In this document: one piece after another, positions 1-7,750 of the stretch | Layout: every line of letters starts with the position of its first letter | Numbering within the stretch: position 1 is the first letter of the stretch | NCBI GenBank assembly: GCA_000435495.1 | Contig: FR884031.1 | Location: 1-29,564 of the forward strand | DNA length: 29,564 nucleotides | Reading direction: 5' to 3' | Source: Firmicutes bacterium CAG:552 | Lineage (GTDB): Bacteria; Bacillota; Clostridia; Christensenellales; Pumilibacteraceae | The notes under the pieces: generated by a model | Database searches by the model: none | Told to the model about the DNA's origin: nothing | The model's input: the letters and a program-made list of their open reading frames with translations, nothing else | Translations under genes and position numbers: made by a program

Positions 1-21
1 TTTTCTTACAAGAAAAGTAAG

Positions 22-1434
22 TTAAGCGAGCAATGCCAAGGCAATATTGCTGTAAATGATAAGCGAAAGCGCATCGACGAGGGTGGTAATAAACGGGGAG
101 GCAACGACTGCGGGGTCGAGTTTTAATCGCTTTACGAGCAAAGGCAAAAGTGAGCCGATAGCTTTAGCGATAACAATGGTAGCCATAAGCGACACTGCGA
201 CAACGGCGGCTATAGGTGCCATTTGAGCAATACTCAGTATGTTGCCGTCCGGTCCCGAGGAATAAAGCCTGTCGAGAAAAACAAGTTTTAGAAAGCACAC
301 TGCGCCCATGCTCAGTCCGAGAAGCAAAGCGATGCGTAATTCTTTAAACAACACCTTTAAAGCGTCTTTAGGCTCAAGCTGTCCTATAGCAAGTTCTCGA
401 ATAACGGTAACGGACGCCTGACTTCCGGCGTTTCCGCCCGAATCCATAAGCATAGGGATAGAGGCAAACAGCACCGTCGAGATACCGAGCAAAATATTTT
501 CGTACTTACTGATAATCAATGAAGTAACCGTAGCGCTTATCATAAGCAGTAGCAGCCAGGGAAGTCTGCCGAGATATAACCTAAAAACGCCGGTTTTCAG
601 ATATGGTTTTTCGTTGGGAACGATAGCGGCAATTTTGGCAAAGTCTTCTGTGTTTTCGTCTTTGAGGACATCCAATGCGTCGTCGAAAGTTACTATGCCA
701 ACCAAACGATTTTCATTATCGACAACGGGCATGGCGATGAAACCGTACTTGGATATTTCTCGGGCAACGAATTCTTTGTCATCGTGCGTATTGACTTTGA
801 TTACTTCAGTTTGCATTATGTCGCTTATACGGGCATCCTTAGCACTCAGAAGTAAAGTCCTCGCAGATACGACGCCTATCAACAAACGACTGCTGTCGGT
901 GACGTAGCAAGTGTATATCGTCTCCTTATCGATACCGGTGCTCCGAATCTTTTCAAAAGCGTCGCCTACCGTGTCAGAACATTTAAGATTTACGTATTCG
1001 GTCGTCATTATCGTACCCGCACTGTCTTGCGGGTACGCAAGCAATTTATTTATAGTGGTTCTTGTTTCGGCGTCGGCAAGAGATAACATTCGCTTTACTA
1101 TCGCCGCCGGCATTTCCTCTATAATGTCAACGGTATCGTCTACGAATAATTCCGAAACGATGTCCTTTATTTCGTTATCAGTAAAACTTTCGAGTAAAGT
1201 TTGTTGCATTTCGGAATCCATCTCTACAAAAGTCTCCGCAGCAAGGTCTTTGGGTATAATACGATATACGAGCGGCAAAATTTGCTTGTCGAGATCCGCA
1301 AGTATTTCAGCAAGATCTACCGCATTCATTTTAGAGAGGAAATTTTTTAATTCGAAATATTTTTTTTGCGAAATAAGTTCGTTGATTTTTTCGGAATTTT
1401 CGATAATTTCTTCCGTGAGGTTGTCTTTACTCAT
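22..1434 (-). CDS. mgtE: MgtE family magnesium transporter
   Basis: Mg2+ channel/transporter of the inner membrane, 470 residues, normal for MgtE. The N-terminal helical MgtE_N domain (about residues 25-130) and a tandem CBS pair (about 135-265) form the cytosolic Mg2+ sensor. The C-terminal membrane part (about 315-470) holds five probable helices. It contains the family pore motif PMLMDSGGNAGSQ and the last-helix motif DPAVVASPFITTLVDALS, so the pore residues look intact. I chose the ATG at 1434 because AAAGGAGGAATT lies directly before it. The frame stays open upstream to 1779, but that stretch reads like intergenic DNA and contains the promoter. It is transcribed leftward, divergently from the TM1266-family gene. 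The leader is only about 50 nt, so an M-box Mg2+ riboswitch does not fit; sensing is probably by the CBS domains. Confidence 0.95.
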   Translation of the reverse strand: MSKDNLTEEIIENSEKINELISQKKYFELKNFLSKMNAVDLAEILADLDKQILPLVYRIIPKDLAAETFVEMDSEMQQTLLESFTDNEIKDIVSELFVDDTVDIIEEMPAAIVKRMLSLADAETRTTINKLLAYPQDSAGTIMTTEYVNLKCSDTVGDAFEKIRSTGIDKETIYTCYVTDSSRLLIGVVSARTLLLSAKDARISDIMQTEVIKVNTHDDKEFVAREISKYGFIAMPVVDNENRLVGIVTFDDALDVLKDENTEDFAKIAAIVPNEKPYLKTGVFRLYLGRLPWLLLLMISATVTSLIISKYENILLGISTVLFASIPMLMDSGGNAGSQASVTVIRELAIGQLEPKDALKVLFKELRIALLLGLSMGAVCFLKLVFLDRLYSSGPDGNILSIAQMAPIAAVVAVSLMATIVIAKAIGSLLPLLVKRLKLDPAVVASPFITTLVDALSLIIYSNIALALLA

Positions 1435-1492
1435 AATTCCTCCTTTATACTTATAATATTTAAAAGTCAAGCGTGCGGAACGATCTTTAAAA

Positions 1493-1521
1493 AGTATAAC
1501 AATTCGAATTTTTTTTGTCAA
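1493..1521 (-). promoter_or_regulatory. sigma-A promoter of mgtE
   Basis: On the minus strand a perfect -35 box TTGACA (1521-1516) is followed by 17 bases and TATACT (1498-1493). Transcription would start near 1486 and give a leader of about 50 nt before the mgtE start at 1434. Confidence 0.8.
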
Positions 1522-1540
1522 TGCAAAAAAGCAAAAATCG

Positions 1541-1569
1541 TTGACAAAGCTACTCTTTTGTGTTACAAT
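1541..1569 (+). promoter_or_regulatory. sigma-A promoter of the TM1266-family gene
   Basis: Perfect TTGACA (1541-1546), a 17-base spacer, and TACAAT (1564-1569). The start would fall near 1576, leaving about 130 nt of untranslated leader before the GTG at 1705. It is back to back with the mgtE promoter; the two -35 boxes lie about 20 bp apart and form an inverted pair. Confidence 0.8.
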
Positions 1570-1579
1570 ACGCACACTG

Positions 1580-1673
1580 AATCGAAAGGATGACTGACGA
1601 TAAAGGAATCGGTAAAGATAGTAGCTTATGCTTTTTAGTTCATAGATTCGTCCGCCGTCCTTTCCTTTCGATT
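1580..1673 (+). promoter_or_regulatory. Structured 5' leader, 11-bp inverted repeat; class unknown
   Basis: The leader RNA begins with AATCGAAAGGA (1580-1590), whose exact reverse complement TCCTTTCGATT lies at 1663-1673. This gives a closing stem of 11 bp around a 72-nt interior. Inside, GACGA and TCGTC, and GAATC and GATTC, can also pair. The stem ends just before a T-run (1682-1689) and the GGAGG ribosome site (1690-1694) of the downstream gene. This is the layout of a cis-regulatory RNA, but I do not recognise TPP, M-box, T-box, fluoride, guanidine or ZTP consensus sequences. It may be a protein-binding leader or chance pairing. Confidence 0.4.
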
Positions 1674-1704
1674 GCGGTCGATTTTTTTTGGAGGCGAAGA
1701 CGAC

Positions 1705-1941
1705 GTGAACAGAATAGCAATAATAGGTATTATCGTGGACGATTATTCGGCGGCAGAGCAAGTCAACGCCGTTTTGCACGAGTACGGCTCATTCGTAGTC
1801 GGCAGAATGGGAATACCGTACAAAGACAGAGGAGTTAACGTAATAAGCGTTATAGTAGATGCTCCGGCAGACGTTATAAACGTTATCGGAGGAAAATTGG
1901 GCGCAATAAAGGGAGTAAGCGCAAAAAGTTTGTTTAAATAG
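1705..1941 (+). CDS. TM1266-family (ACT-like) iron-only hydrogenase system regulator
   Basis: Small protein of 78 residues beginning V/MNRIAIIGIIVDD and containing the pattern GxPYKDRGVNVISVIVDAP. This matches the TM1266 family, a one-domain ACT-like fold annotated as putative regulator of the [FeFe]-hydrogenase system. I start it at GTG 1705, where the conserved N-terminal strand begins and GGAGG lies 10 bases upstream. A TTG 33 bases earlier has no ribosome site. In other anaerobes the family often sits beside hydrogenase maturation genes (hydE/F/G). None is present here; its neighbours are mgtE and an ABC uptake pair. The actual ligand and targets are unknown to me. It is transcribed from a strong promoter through a structured leader. 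Confidence 0.75.
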   Translation: MNRIAIIGIIVDDYSAAEQVNAVLHEYGSFVVGRMGIPYKDRGVNVISVIVDAPADVINVIGGKLGAIKGVSAKSLFK

Positions 1942-2064
1942 TTCGACGCCATTAGCCGCTTGACGAAAGCAGAATTTTGTTAAGTCAGGTAAACAAAAAT
2001 CATTAATTACGATTATTCCGCCGCAAGGCGAGATAAAATAAAAGCAAAAAAGGAAGATTTTATT

Positions 2065-3039
2065 ATGAAAAAGTTTATTACAATCGTTCTGACTTTGATG
2101 CTTGCCTTAGTAATGTTTGTAGCATGCGACGACAAGCCGGAAACAAAGCCCGAATACAATGTGTTTATGCCTGACGGCGCACCCGCTCTTTCGCTCGTAT
2201 CGCAGTTCGACAAAGCGGAAATCGCAGGTTATAAAGTTAATTTTACCGTGGTGCCGGCAAGCGCAATCGCTACGTATTGTATGAGCGAGCAGGCGGATCT
2301 GGCAATATTGCCTACCAACGCTGCTGCTAACGTGTACAACAAAGGTAAGGCATATAAGTATGTTGCCGCAACTTCGCACGGCAATTTGTTCGGAGTCGGT
2401 AAGAGCGAGCTTGCTTCCGTGCAAGACCTCAAGGGCAAAGTAGTAGGCGTAATAGGACAAGGTCAGGTCCCCGATATGATGATGCGTGCCATTTTTGCAA
2501 AGAACGATATCGAGATTGTAGTGGGCGAGTCGGGCGCAACCGGAGTAGAGGGCAAAGTTACTTTGGTGTATGCAGCGGACGGTCCCACCCTTATGCCGCT
2601 AATAAAGAAAGGCACAGTGGATTTCGGCGTTTTGGGTGAACCGGCGGTAACGACGGCGATAAGCAACAATATAGGCGTACTTGCATTTAACGTTCAGGAT
2701 TTGTACGGCGCAACCGGCTATCCGCAGGCGGGACTTGTAGCAAAAAACAGTGTAGAAGACGAATTTTTGACGGCTTTTCTTGACGCAATCAAAGCCGGTG
2801 AAAAATTTGCCGAAGAAAATCCGCAGCAGGCTGTTACTCTTATCGGATCAAAGATGTTAGACGGTTCGGAAAGTTCGATAAAGGCTCTTAGCGCCGAAAC
2901 GGTAAAAAGATGTAATATTAAGATAGTTCCCTCCGGCGAATGTAAGCAGCAGGTATTGGATTTGCTTACGGCTATATATCAAATCAAAGCCGAGGCGGTG
3001 GGCGGAAAAGTTCCCGACAAGGCGTTTTTCAGAGCCTAA
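2065..3039 (+). CDS. ABC transporter substrate-binding lipoprotein, NitT/TauT-like
   Basis: Periplasmic-type binding protein of 324 residues with a lipoprotein signal: basic start, hydrophobic stretch to residue 20, then Cys21 in FVAC. The mature part starts with MPDGAPALSL and carries VPASAIATY, DLAILPTNAAANVY, DLKGKVVGVIGQGQVPD and DFGVLGEPAVTTA. This is the layout of the NMT1/SsuA/TauA-like fold used for nitrate, sulfonates, taurine or thiamine precursors. The sequence does not tell me which substrate it binds. AGGAAG lies upstream of the ATG. The permease gene follows 21 bases after the stop. The 123-base gap to the TM1266 gene has no convincing promoter or terminator, so the three genes may share a transcript. 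Confidence 0.85.
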   Translation: MKKFITIVLTLMLALVMFVACDDKPETKPEYNVFMPDGAPALSLVSQFDKAEIAGYKVNFTVVPASAIATYCMSEQADLAILPTNAAANVYNKGKAYKYVAATSHGNLFGVGKSELASVQDLKGKVVGVIGQGQVPDMMMRAIFAKNDIEIVVGESGATGVEGKVTLVYAADGPTLMPLIKKGTVDFGVLGEPAVTTAISNNIGVLAFNVQDLYGATGYPQAGLVAKNSVEDEFLTAFLDAIKAGEKFAEENPQQAVTLIGSKMLDGSESSIKALSAETVKRCNIKIVPSGECKQQVLDLLTAIYQIKAEAVGGKVPDKAFFRA

Positions 3040-3060
3040 AAATAATTTAAGAGAAGACTA

Positions 3061-3822
3061 ATGAATCGAAAGACGAAAGAAATATATAAGAGCGTGTTGT
3101 TCCCTATAGGCGTTTTGTTGTCTGCGCTGTTGATATGGGAAGTCGCCTCGATTGCATCGGGTAAAGCCGAAGGCTCGCCGACCTCAACAATGCGTGCCGT
3201 AATGGTTTTGTTTGGGCAGCAGACTTTTTGGCGTGCGCTGTCGGCAACACTGCTCAGATCTCTTATTTCTTTTGCCGTGTCGTTTCTGTTTGCGCTCATA
3301 TTCGCTATTATGTCGTCAAAAGTCGATACCGTAAGGCGAATTTTGGCTCCTATAATTACTACTATACGTTGCGTACCGACGATGGCGGTAGTGCTTATAC
3401 TGATAGTTACGTTTAAAGCGTCGGTAGCTACGGTTATAGTAGGGATGTTAGTGTTGTTTCCTACGTTCTATTCGGCTCTTTTGCCGGTAGTCGATTCTGT
3501 AGATAAGCAAATGTTAGAGGCAGCCGAAGTTTACGGGGCAAACGGTTGGCAAAAAATCGTGTACGTGTATATGCCGTATATGCGCAATGCCGTAATCGAA
3601 AACGCTCTTTCGGGTATCAGCCTTGCTATTAAACTTATTGTTTCTGCCGAAGTAATTTCGCAAGCAGCTCGCAGTATCGGCATGATGATGCAAGATTCGA
3701 GAATGTATCTGCAGTCGGACAGATTGATTGCATTGACGTTAGTAATAGTATTTATATGTATCTTAATAGACGGCGTGGGCAAACTTGTTTGTTCCGGACT
3801 CAAAAAACCTAACAAAGAATAA
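3061..3822 (+). CDS. ABC transporter permease, SsuC/TauC type
   Basis: Inner-membrane permease of 253 residues with about six hydrophobic segments. The cytoplasmic EAA loop reads LEAAEVYGANGWQKIVYVYM and contacts the ATPase in this family (BPD_transp_1). The length is normal for a NitT/TauT-type permease. It forms a pair with the binding lipoprotein just upstream, 21 bases apart, preceded by AAGAGAAG as a modest ribosome site. No ATP-binding subunit follows: the next 325 bases are non-coding and lead into the pst operon. The partner ATPase must be elsewhere or shared. Substrate unknown. Confidence 0.87.
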   Translation: MNRKTKEIYKSVLFPIGVLLSALLIWEVASIASGKAEGSPTSTMRAVMVLFGQQTFWRALSATLLRSLISFAVSFLFALIFAIMSSKVDTVRRILAPIITTIRCVPTMAVVLILIVTFKASVATVIVGMLVLFPTFYSALLPVVDSVDKQMLEAAEVYGANGWQKIVYVYMPYMRNAVIENALSGISLAIKLIVSAEVISQAARSIGMMMQDSRMYLQSDRLIALTLVIVFICILIDGVGKLVCSGLKKPNKE

Positions 3823-3936
3823 AAAGGATAAAGTAGGACAGCTCACAACGGTTTAACGGCGATTATCTGTTTAAGATACAGATATGCCGAAGAGAACGAT
3901 ATAAATATAATATAAAAGAACTCGGTAAAATGGGGT

Positions 3937-3963
3937 GAACCCAAAAAATCGGGTTCTTTTTTT
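3937..3963 (+). terminator. Rho-independent terminator after the ABC permease
   Basis: Stem GAACCC (3937-3942), loop AAAAAATC, stem GGGTTC (3951-3956), then seven T. It separates the binding protein/permease unit from the phosphate operon. Confidence 0.8.
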
Positions 3964-4047
3964 GCGTCGAAAAATTTGATTTTCAAAAAGGAAAAGGAAG
4001 TAACTTTTTTGCTGAAATCGACAGTTTATATGGAGCGGAGCGTTTTC

Positions 4048-4075
4048 TTTACAAAATCTTTACATTTACTTAACC
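4048..4075 (+). promoter_or_regulatory. Pho boxes: three direct repeats upstream of pstS
   Basis: TTTACA (4048-4053), TTTACA (4059-4064) and TTAACC (4070-4075) repeat with an exact 11-bp period (5-base spacers). This matches the known PhoP-binding pattern in Firmicutes, direct TT(A/T/C)ACA-like hexamers with about 5 bases between. The last box ends 32 bases before the -10 box, where an activator would sit. The response regulator encoded at 8448-9113 is the probable binder, which makes this an autoregulated phosphate-starvation operon. Confidence 0.82.
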
Positions 4076-4107
4076 GAAAAGTGATAGTTCGAGATTATAC
4101 AAAGCGT

Positions 4108-4113
4108 TATAAT
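4108..4113 (+). promoter_or_regulatory. -10 box of the pstS promoter
   Basis: Perfect TATAAT at 4108-4113. At the -35 distance (about 4085-4090) there is only a poor match (TAGTTC), typical of a promoter that needs an activator, here presumably bound at the Pho boxes just upstream. Confidence 0.72.
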
Positions 4114-4147
4114 ACGGACGTAATGAAACGAAAAAGGAGAACAAAAA

Positions 4148-5083
4148 ATGAAAAAGATTTTTACGATTTTACTTGCATGTGTCGTTATGGTATGCGGCGC
4201 AATCGGATTTTCCGCATGCAACGGTGAAAAAAACATCACTGTTGTAGCCAGAGAACAGGGTAGCGGTACCAGAGAAGCATTCGATAAGGTGGTTACCGAC
4301 GGAAACGGCAACTTCCTCGAAATGAGTGTAGACGGAAAGAAAACATATAAGACTACCGCAAAAGCAAATCTTCAAAATGAGACGGGTACCGTTATGAGCA
4401 AGGTTTCGAGCGATAAAAATTCGATAGGCTATATTTCGCTCGGTTCTGTAAACGATACCGTGAAAGTGGTTAAAGTAAACGGAGTTATGCCGTCGGCGGA
4501 AACCATATTAAACAAAAGCTACGCCATCCAAAGACCGTTTGTAGTTATGACCAGCTCCGAAGTAGCTCTTACAGACGTTGCAGCCGACTTTTTGCTCTAC
4601 TTAAAGAGCGGCGCAGTCGAAGCTCATGCTCAAGCGGCTGGATGTATTTTCTTGGCAGATTCGACGCAAAGAGCGAATGAGGGCGAAGCGGCAATCCCCG
4701 TAGAAAATTATACGCCTAAAGCTACGTTTCCTTCGGGTGGCAAAGTTACCGTAAACGGCTCTACGTCTATGGAAAAGTTCATCAAAGAAGCTATGAGCGG
4801 CTATGCGAAACTTTATGGCAGAACTGCCGACGAAATATTCGACCTCGATTTAAAATCGTCCTCAGTCGGCAGAACGGCAGTTCATAACGATAAAAACGGT
4901 AGCGTAATAGGACTTTCTTCCGCAAGCGTAAAAGAAGACGGCATTAACAGCTTTAACGTTTGCTTGGATGCGGTTGCCGTAATCGTCAACAAAAGCAACG
5001 AAAGCATTAACGACCTTACGCTTGCACAGCTCTACGATATTTACAGCGGAAAGATAACGAAATTCAGCGCAATAGTAGGTTAA
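4148..5083 (+). CDS. pstS: Phosphate-binding lipoprotein PstS with permuted halves
   Basis: Extracellular phosphate-binding protein of the Pst ABC importer, 311 residues. The signal ends at Cys24 (FSAC), so it is probably a lipoprotein. The mature N-terminus begins with ITVVAREQGSGTREAF (about 30-45) and runs through IGYISLGSVNDTVK; in E. coli PstS these elements belong to the second half. The classical first-half elements come last: VNGSTSMEKF (202-211), DGINSF (264-269) and LYDIYSGKIT (295-304). The order is therefore rotated relative to the E. coli protein while phosphate-loop motifs are kept. I recall similar layouts in other Clostridia, so this may be a lineage form. GGAG lies before the ATG; pstCA starts 10 bases after the stop. 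Confidence 0.92.
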   Translation: MKKIFTILLACVVMVCGAIGFSACNGEKNITVVAREQGSGTREAFDKVVTDGNGNFLEMSVDGKKTYKTTAKANLQNETGTVMSKVSSDKNSIGYISLGSVNDTVKVVKVNGVMPSAETILNKSYAIQRPFVVMTSSEVALTDVAADFLLYLKSGAVEAHAQAAGCIFLADSTQRANEGEAAIPVENYTPKATFPSGGKVTVNGSTSMEKFIKEAMSGYAKLYGRTADEIFDLDLKSSSVGRTAVHNDKNGSVIGLSSASVKEDGINSFNVCLDAVAVIVNKSNESINDLTLAQLYDIYSGKITKFSAIVG

Positions 5084-5093
5084 GCAGGTAGAT

Positions 5094-6956
5094 ATGATTA
5101 CCACTGAGATTAGAGAAAAAATTACTAAGATTAAAGAAAAAACAGGTCAGACGATATTTACGGTGGCAGCGATTATTTGCGTAATCGCTGTTGCCGCTAT
5201 TTTCGTTTTCATGTTTATCAAAAGTCTTCCGGCATTTAACAAAATAGGCGTATTCGATTTTATATTCGGAGACAATTGGGCGCCTGACAGACTGGATAAA
5301 TTCGAAAACGCAACGCTCTCCGGATCTTACGGTATATTCAAAATGATTATCGGCACATTGGCAGCTACCGTAGGCGCTCTTTTGATAGGCGGCACTATCG
5401 GATATTTTACGGCGGTATTCCTTGCGTTTTATTGCCCGACAAAGTTAAAGAAATTATTTTCTTCGACAATAAATTTGCTTGCGGGAATCCCGTCCGTAGT
5501 TTACGGTTTTTTCGGTATCGTGTTTTTGTTGCCGCTGCTGTCAAACGTTGCGCCTAATGACGGAAGCGGACTTTTTGCGACGTCGCTAATCTTGGGCATA
5601 ATGATTATGCCGACGGTAGTTTCGCTTTCAAAAACGAGCCTCGAGGCTGTGCCGAGTTCCTATTACGAAGGGGCTTTGGCTCTTGGAGCGACGCACTCTC
5701 AAGCGGTTTTCGGCACTGTAACTTTAGCGGCGAAATCGGGAGTAACCGCCTCTTTGGTATTGGGAATCGGCAGAGCTCTCGGCGAAACGATGGCGGTAGT
5801 AATGGTAGCGGGAAATTCCGTCGCTTATCCCGATACGCTGTTCAACAGTTTCAGAGTGCTTACCGCAAATATAGTTATGGAAATGGGCTATGCCGGCGAA
5901 GTGCAGCAAGGTGCGCTTGTCGCTACGGGCGTAGTTCTGCTCGTGTTCGTACTGATAACCAATCTTGTGTTCGGAGCAATTTCAAAACGGGCAATTAAGG
6001 GAGCCGTGGAAGGTAAAGGTATTTTTGCTAAAATTTTCGGAAGAAAAAATTCAAAAAAGGGGAATGCGCTTCTGACAAAATGCAAGGACAAAATAGCGGA
6101 ATTCAAGTACAAAATCAAAATAGCCGACGTAGGCGCTGCGGCGTCCGTAGCGGCCGGCGTGTTTTCCGGAGTAGTGCTTTTGCTTGTAATCGGATTTATT
6201 TTTGTAAAAGGTGCGCCGACTCTTGTGACAAATCCTCATTTGCTTTTCGGGAAGTATGAGTTTGCAAGCGAAAAAATTACCATTTTTCCTTCGATTGTTA
6301 CTACGCTTATGACAGTAGCGCTGAGTTTGGTTATCGCAGTGCCTGTCGGACTTTGTACGGCAATTTTCCTAAACGAGTATGCAAAAAAAGAAAATTTCTT
6401 TATTAGAATCATCCGTGGAGCAATTGACCTCTTAAACGGCGTTCCATCTATCGTATACGGACTTTTCGGTATGATAACGATAGTGTCGCTTCTTGGCGGC
6501 ACGAGTTCGATTTTGGCAGGCACCCTTACGATCGGCATTATGCTGCTTCCCACTATAGTGCGCTCGACGGAAGAAAGTTTAAAGTCTGTGCAGGATAGCT
6601 TAAGAGAGGGTAGTTTTGCGCTCGGAGCGGGTAAAATGCGTACGATATTTAAGGTTGTACTGCCTTCGGCTATGCCGGGAATACTGTCTGCGATTTTGTT
6701 GAGCATGGGCAGAGTTATAGCCGAGTCTGCGCCGTTTATATATACCATGGGATCGGTCATATCTGCAACGCCTACCGGCTATCTAGACAGTAACGCTACT
6801 CTTGCAGTTGCGCTTTACAAACTTTCGGGCGAGGGTTGGTACGTAAACGAGGCGTACGCTACGGCTGTGGTATTGATTATTCTTGTTTTAGGCCTAAATG
6901 TTTTGGCAGAACTTATTGTAGGAAAGCTGAACAAAAAATTAAAGGGAGACAAATAA
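5094..6956 (+). CDS. pstCA: Fused PstC-PstA phosphate permease
   Basis: Both membrane subunits of the Pst phosphate importer in one 620-residue chain; they are normally two proteins of about 300 residues each. Residues 1-297 are PstC-like: a first helix at about 20-42, then the core with INLLAGIPSVVYGFFGIVF and the EAA loop EGALALGATHSQAVFG (192-207). A lysine-rich linker (about 298-342, KIFGRKNSKKG) follows. Residues 343-620 are PstA-like, with DLLNGVPSIVYGLFGM and the second EAA loop EGSFALGAGKMRTIFKVVLP (505-524). No stop or frameshift lies between the halves, so the fusion looks genuine. It is 10 bases after pstS with a weak ribosome site (GCAGGTAG) and abuts pstB directly. Confidence 0.92.
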   Translation: MITTEIREKITKIKEKTGQTIFTVAAIICVIAVAAIFVFMFIKSLPAFNKIGVFDFIFGDNWAPDRLDKFENATLSGSYGIFKMIIGTLAATVGALLIGGTIGYFTAVFLAFYCPTKLKKLFSSTINLLAGIPSVVYGFFGIVFLLPLLSNVAPNDGSGLFATSLILGIMIMPTVVSLSKTSLEAVPSSYYEGALALGATHSQAVFGTVTLAAKSGVTASLVLGIGRALGETMAVVMVAGNSVAYPDTLFNSFRVLTANIVMEMGYAGEVQQGALVATGVVLLVFVLITNLVFGAISKRAIKGAVEGKGIFAKIFGRKNSKKGNALLTKCKDKIAEFKYKIKIADVGAAASVAAGVFSGVVLLLVIGFIFVKGAPTLVTNPHLLFGKYEFASEKITIFPSIVTTLMTVALSLVIAVPVGLCTAIFLNEYAKKENFFIRIIRGAIDLLNGVPSIVYGLFGMITIVSLLGGTSSILAGTLTIGIMLLPTIVRSTEESLKSVQDSLREGSFALGAGKMRTIFKVVLPSAMPGILSAILLSMGRVIAESAPFIYTMGSVISATPTGYLDSNATLAVALYKLSGEGWYVNEAYATAVVLIILVLGLNVLAELIVGKLNKKLKGDK

Positions 6957-7736
6957 ATGAAGAAGATAAAAACGACATACGAGTACGGACAGAATATTTC
7001 TGTAAAAAACGCCAATCTTTGGTACGGTGATTTTCACGCTTTAAAGGATATCGACGTGGAAATCCCGGAAAGACAGGTTACTGCGTTTATAGGTCCGTCC
7101 GGATGCGGAAAATCCACGTTTTTAAAGTGCTTTAACCGTATGAACGACTTGGTGGAAGGCTGCAAAATAGAGGGTAAATTTTACGTCGGAGATATCGATA
7201 TTTACGGAAAGGTGGATATAAACCAATTGCGTAAAAACGTGGGTATGGTATTCCAAAAACCTAATCCGTTTCCGATGAGCGTGTTTGATAATATCGCATA
7301 CGGAGCGAGAACTTTTGGCATAACCAAGCATGCCGATCTTGACGAAATCGTAGAAAAGTCTTTGCGACAGGCGGCTATGTGGGACGAACTTAAAGACCGT
7401 CTCGGCAAATCGGCGTTGGGACTTTCGGGCGGTCAGCAACAGCGACTTTGCATCGCTCGCTCGCTTGCGGCAAATCCAAAGATATTGCTTATGGACGAGC
7501 CGACGTCTGCGCTCGATCCTATATCCACAGGTAAAATAGAAGAACTTATGGAAGAACTAAAAAAAGATATTACCATAGTTATCGTAACGCACAATATGCA
7601 GCAGGCTACTCGTATCGCAGATAAAACAGCATTCTTCCTGCTCGGCGAACTGGTAGAGTACGGCAACACCGACGATATATTCACTTCGCCCAAGGACGAA
7701 CGTACCGAAAGATATATTACCGGTCGTTTCGGTTAA
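6957..7736 (+). CDS. pstB: Phosphate ABC transporter ATPase PstB
   Basis: ATPase of the Pst importer, 259 residues, normal length. Visible motifs are Walker [10 protein letters not shown] (46-54), Q-loop [12 protein letters not shown], signature [16 protein letters not shown] (from 156), Walker [14 protein letters not shown] with D180 and E181, and the switch histidine in VTHNMQQA (H212). QKPNPFPMS and the ending ERYITGRFG are typical of PstB rather than of other ABC ATPases. The ATG follows the pstCA stop without a gap, and AAAGGGAG just inside the end of pstCA serves as ribosome site. This shows tight co-translation. Confidence 0.97.
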   Translation: MKKIKTTYEYGQNISVKNANLWYGDFHALKDIDVEIPERQVTAFIGPSGCGKSTFLKCFNRMNDLVEGCKIEGKFYVGDIDIYGKVDINQLRKNVGMVFQKPNPFPMSVFDNIAYGARTFGITKHADLDEIVEKSLRQAAMWDELKDRLGKSALGLSGGQQQRLCIARSLAANPKILLMDEPTSALDPISTGKIEELMEELKKDITIVIVTHNMQQATRIADKTAFFLLGELVEYGNTDDIFTSPKDERTERYITGRFG

Positions 7737-7750
7737 TACTGTCGGAATTA

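Larger units (their letters stand above)
3823..4147 (+). other. Intergenic region, permease to pstS (325 bases)
   Basis: I see no credible gene here. In order it holds an imperfect hairpin (3857-3889: stem TATCTGT/ACAGATA, plus CGGC/GCCG after an internal loop, no T-run), a rho-independent terminator (3937-3963), three Pho boxes (4048-4075), a -10 box (4108-4113) and the pstS ribosome site. Confidence 0.8.

Noticed and set aside
1435..1500. Possible M-box magnesium riboswitch before mgtE
   Set aside because: The promoter at 1493-1521 leaves a leader of only about 50 nt, too short for an M-box, and no M-box motifs are visible.
1590..1838. 82-codon frame starting in the TM1266 leader
   Set aside because: Arginine-rich translation without family resemblance, overlaps the TM1266-family gene in another frame and would disrupt the leader stem. 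A short leader peptide cannot be excluded.
3976..4227. 83-codon frame across the Pho boxes
   Set aside because: Spans the terminator tail, operator and promoter, and overlaps pstS in another frame.
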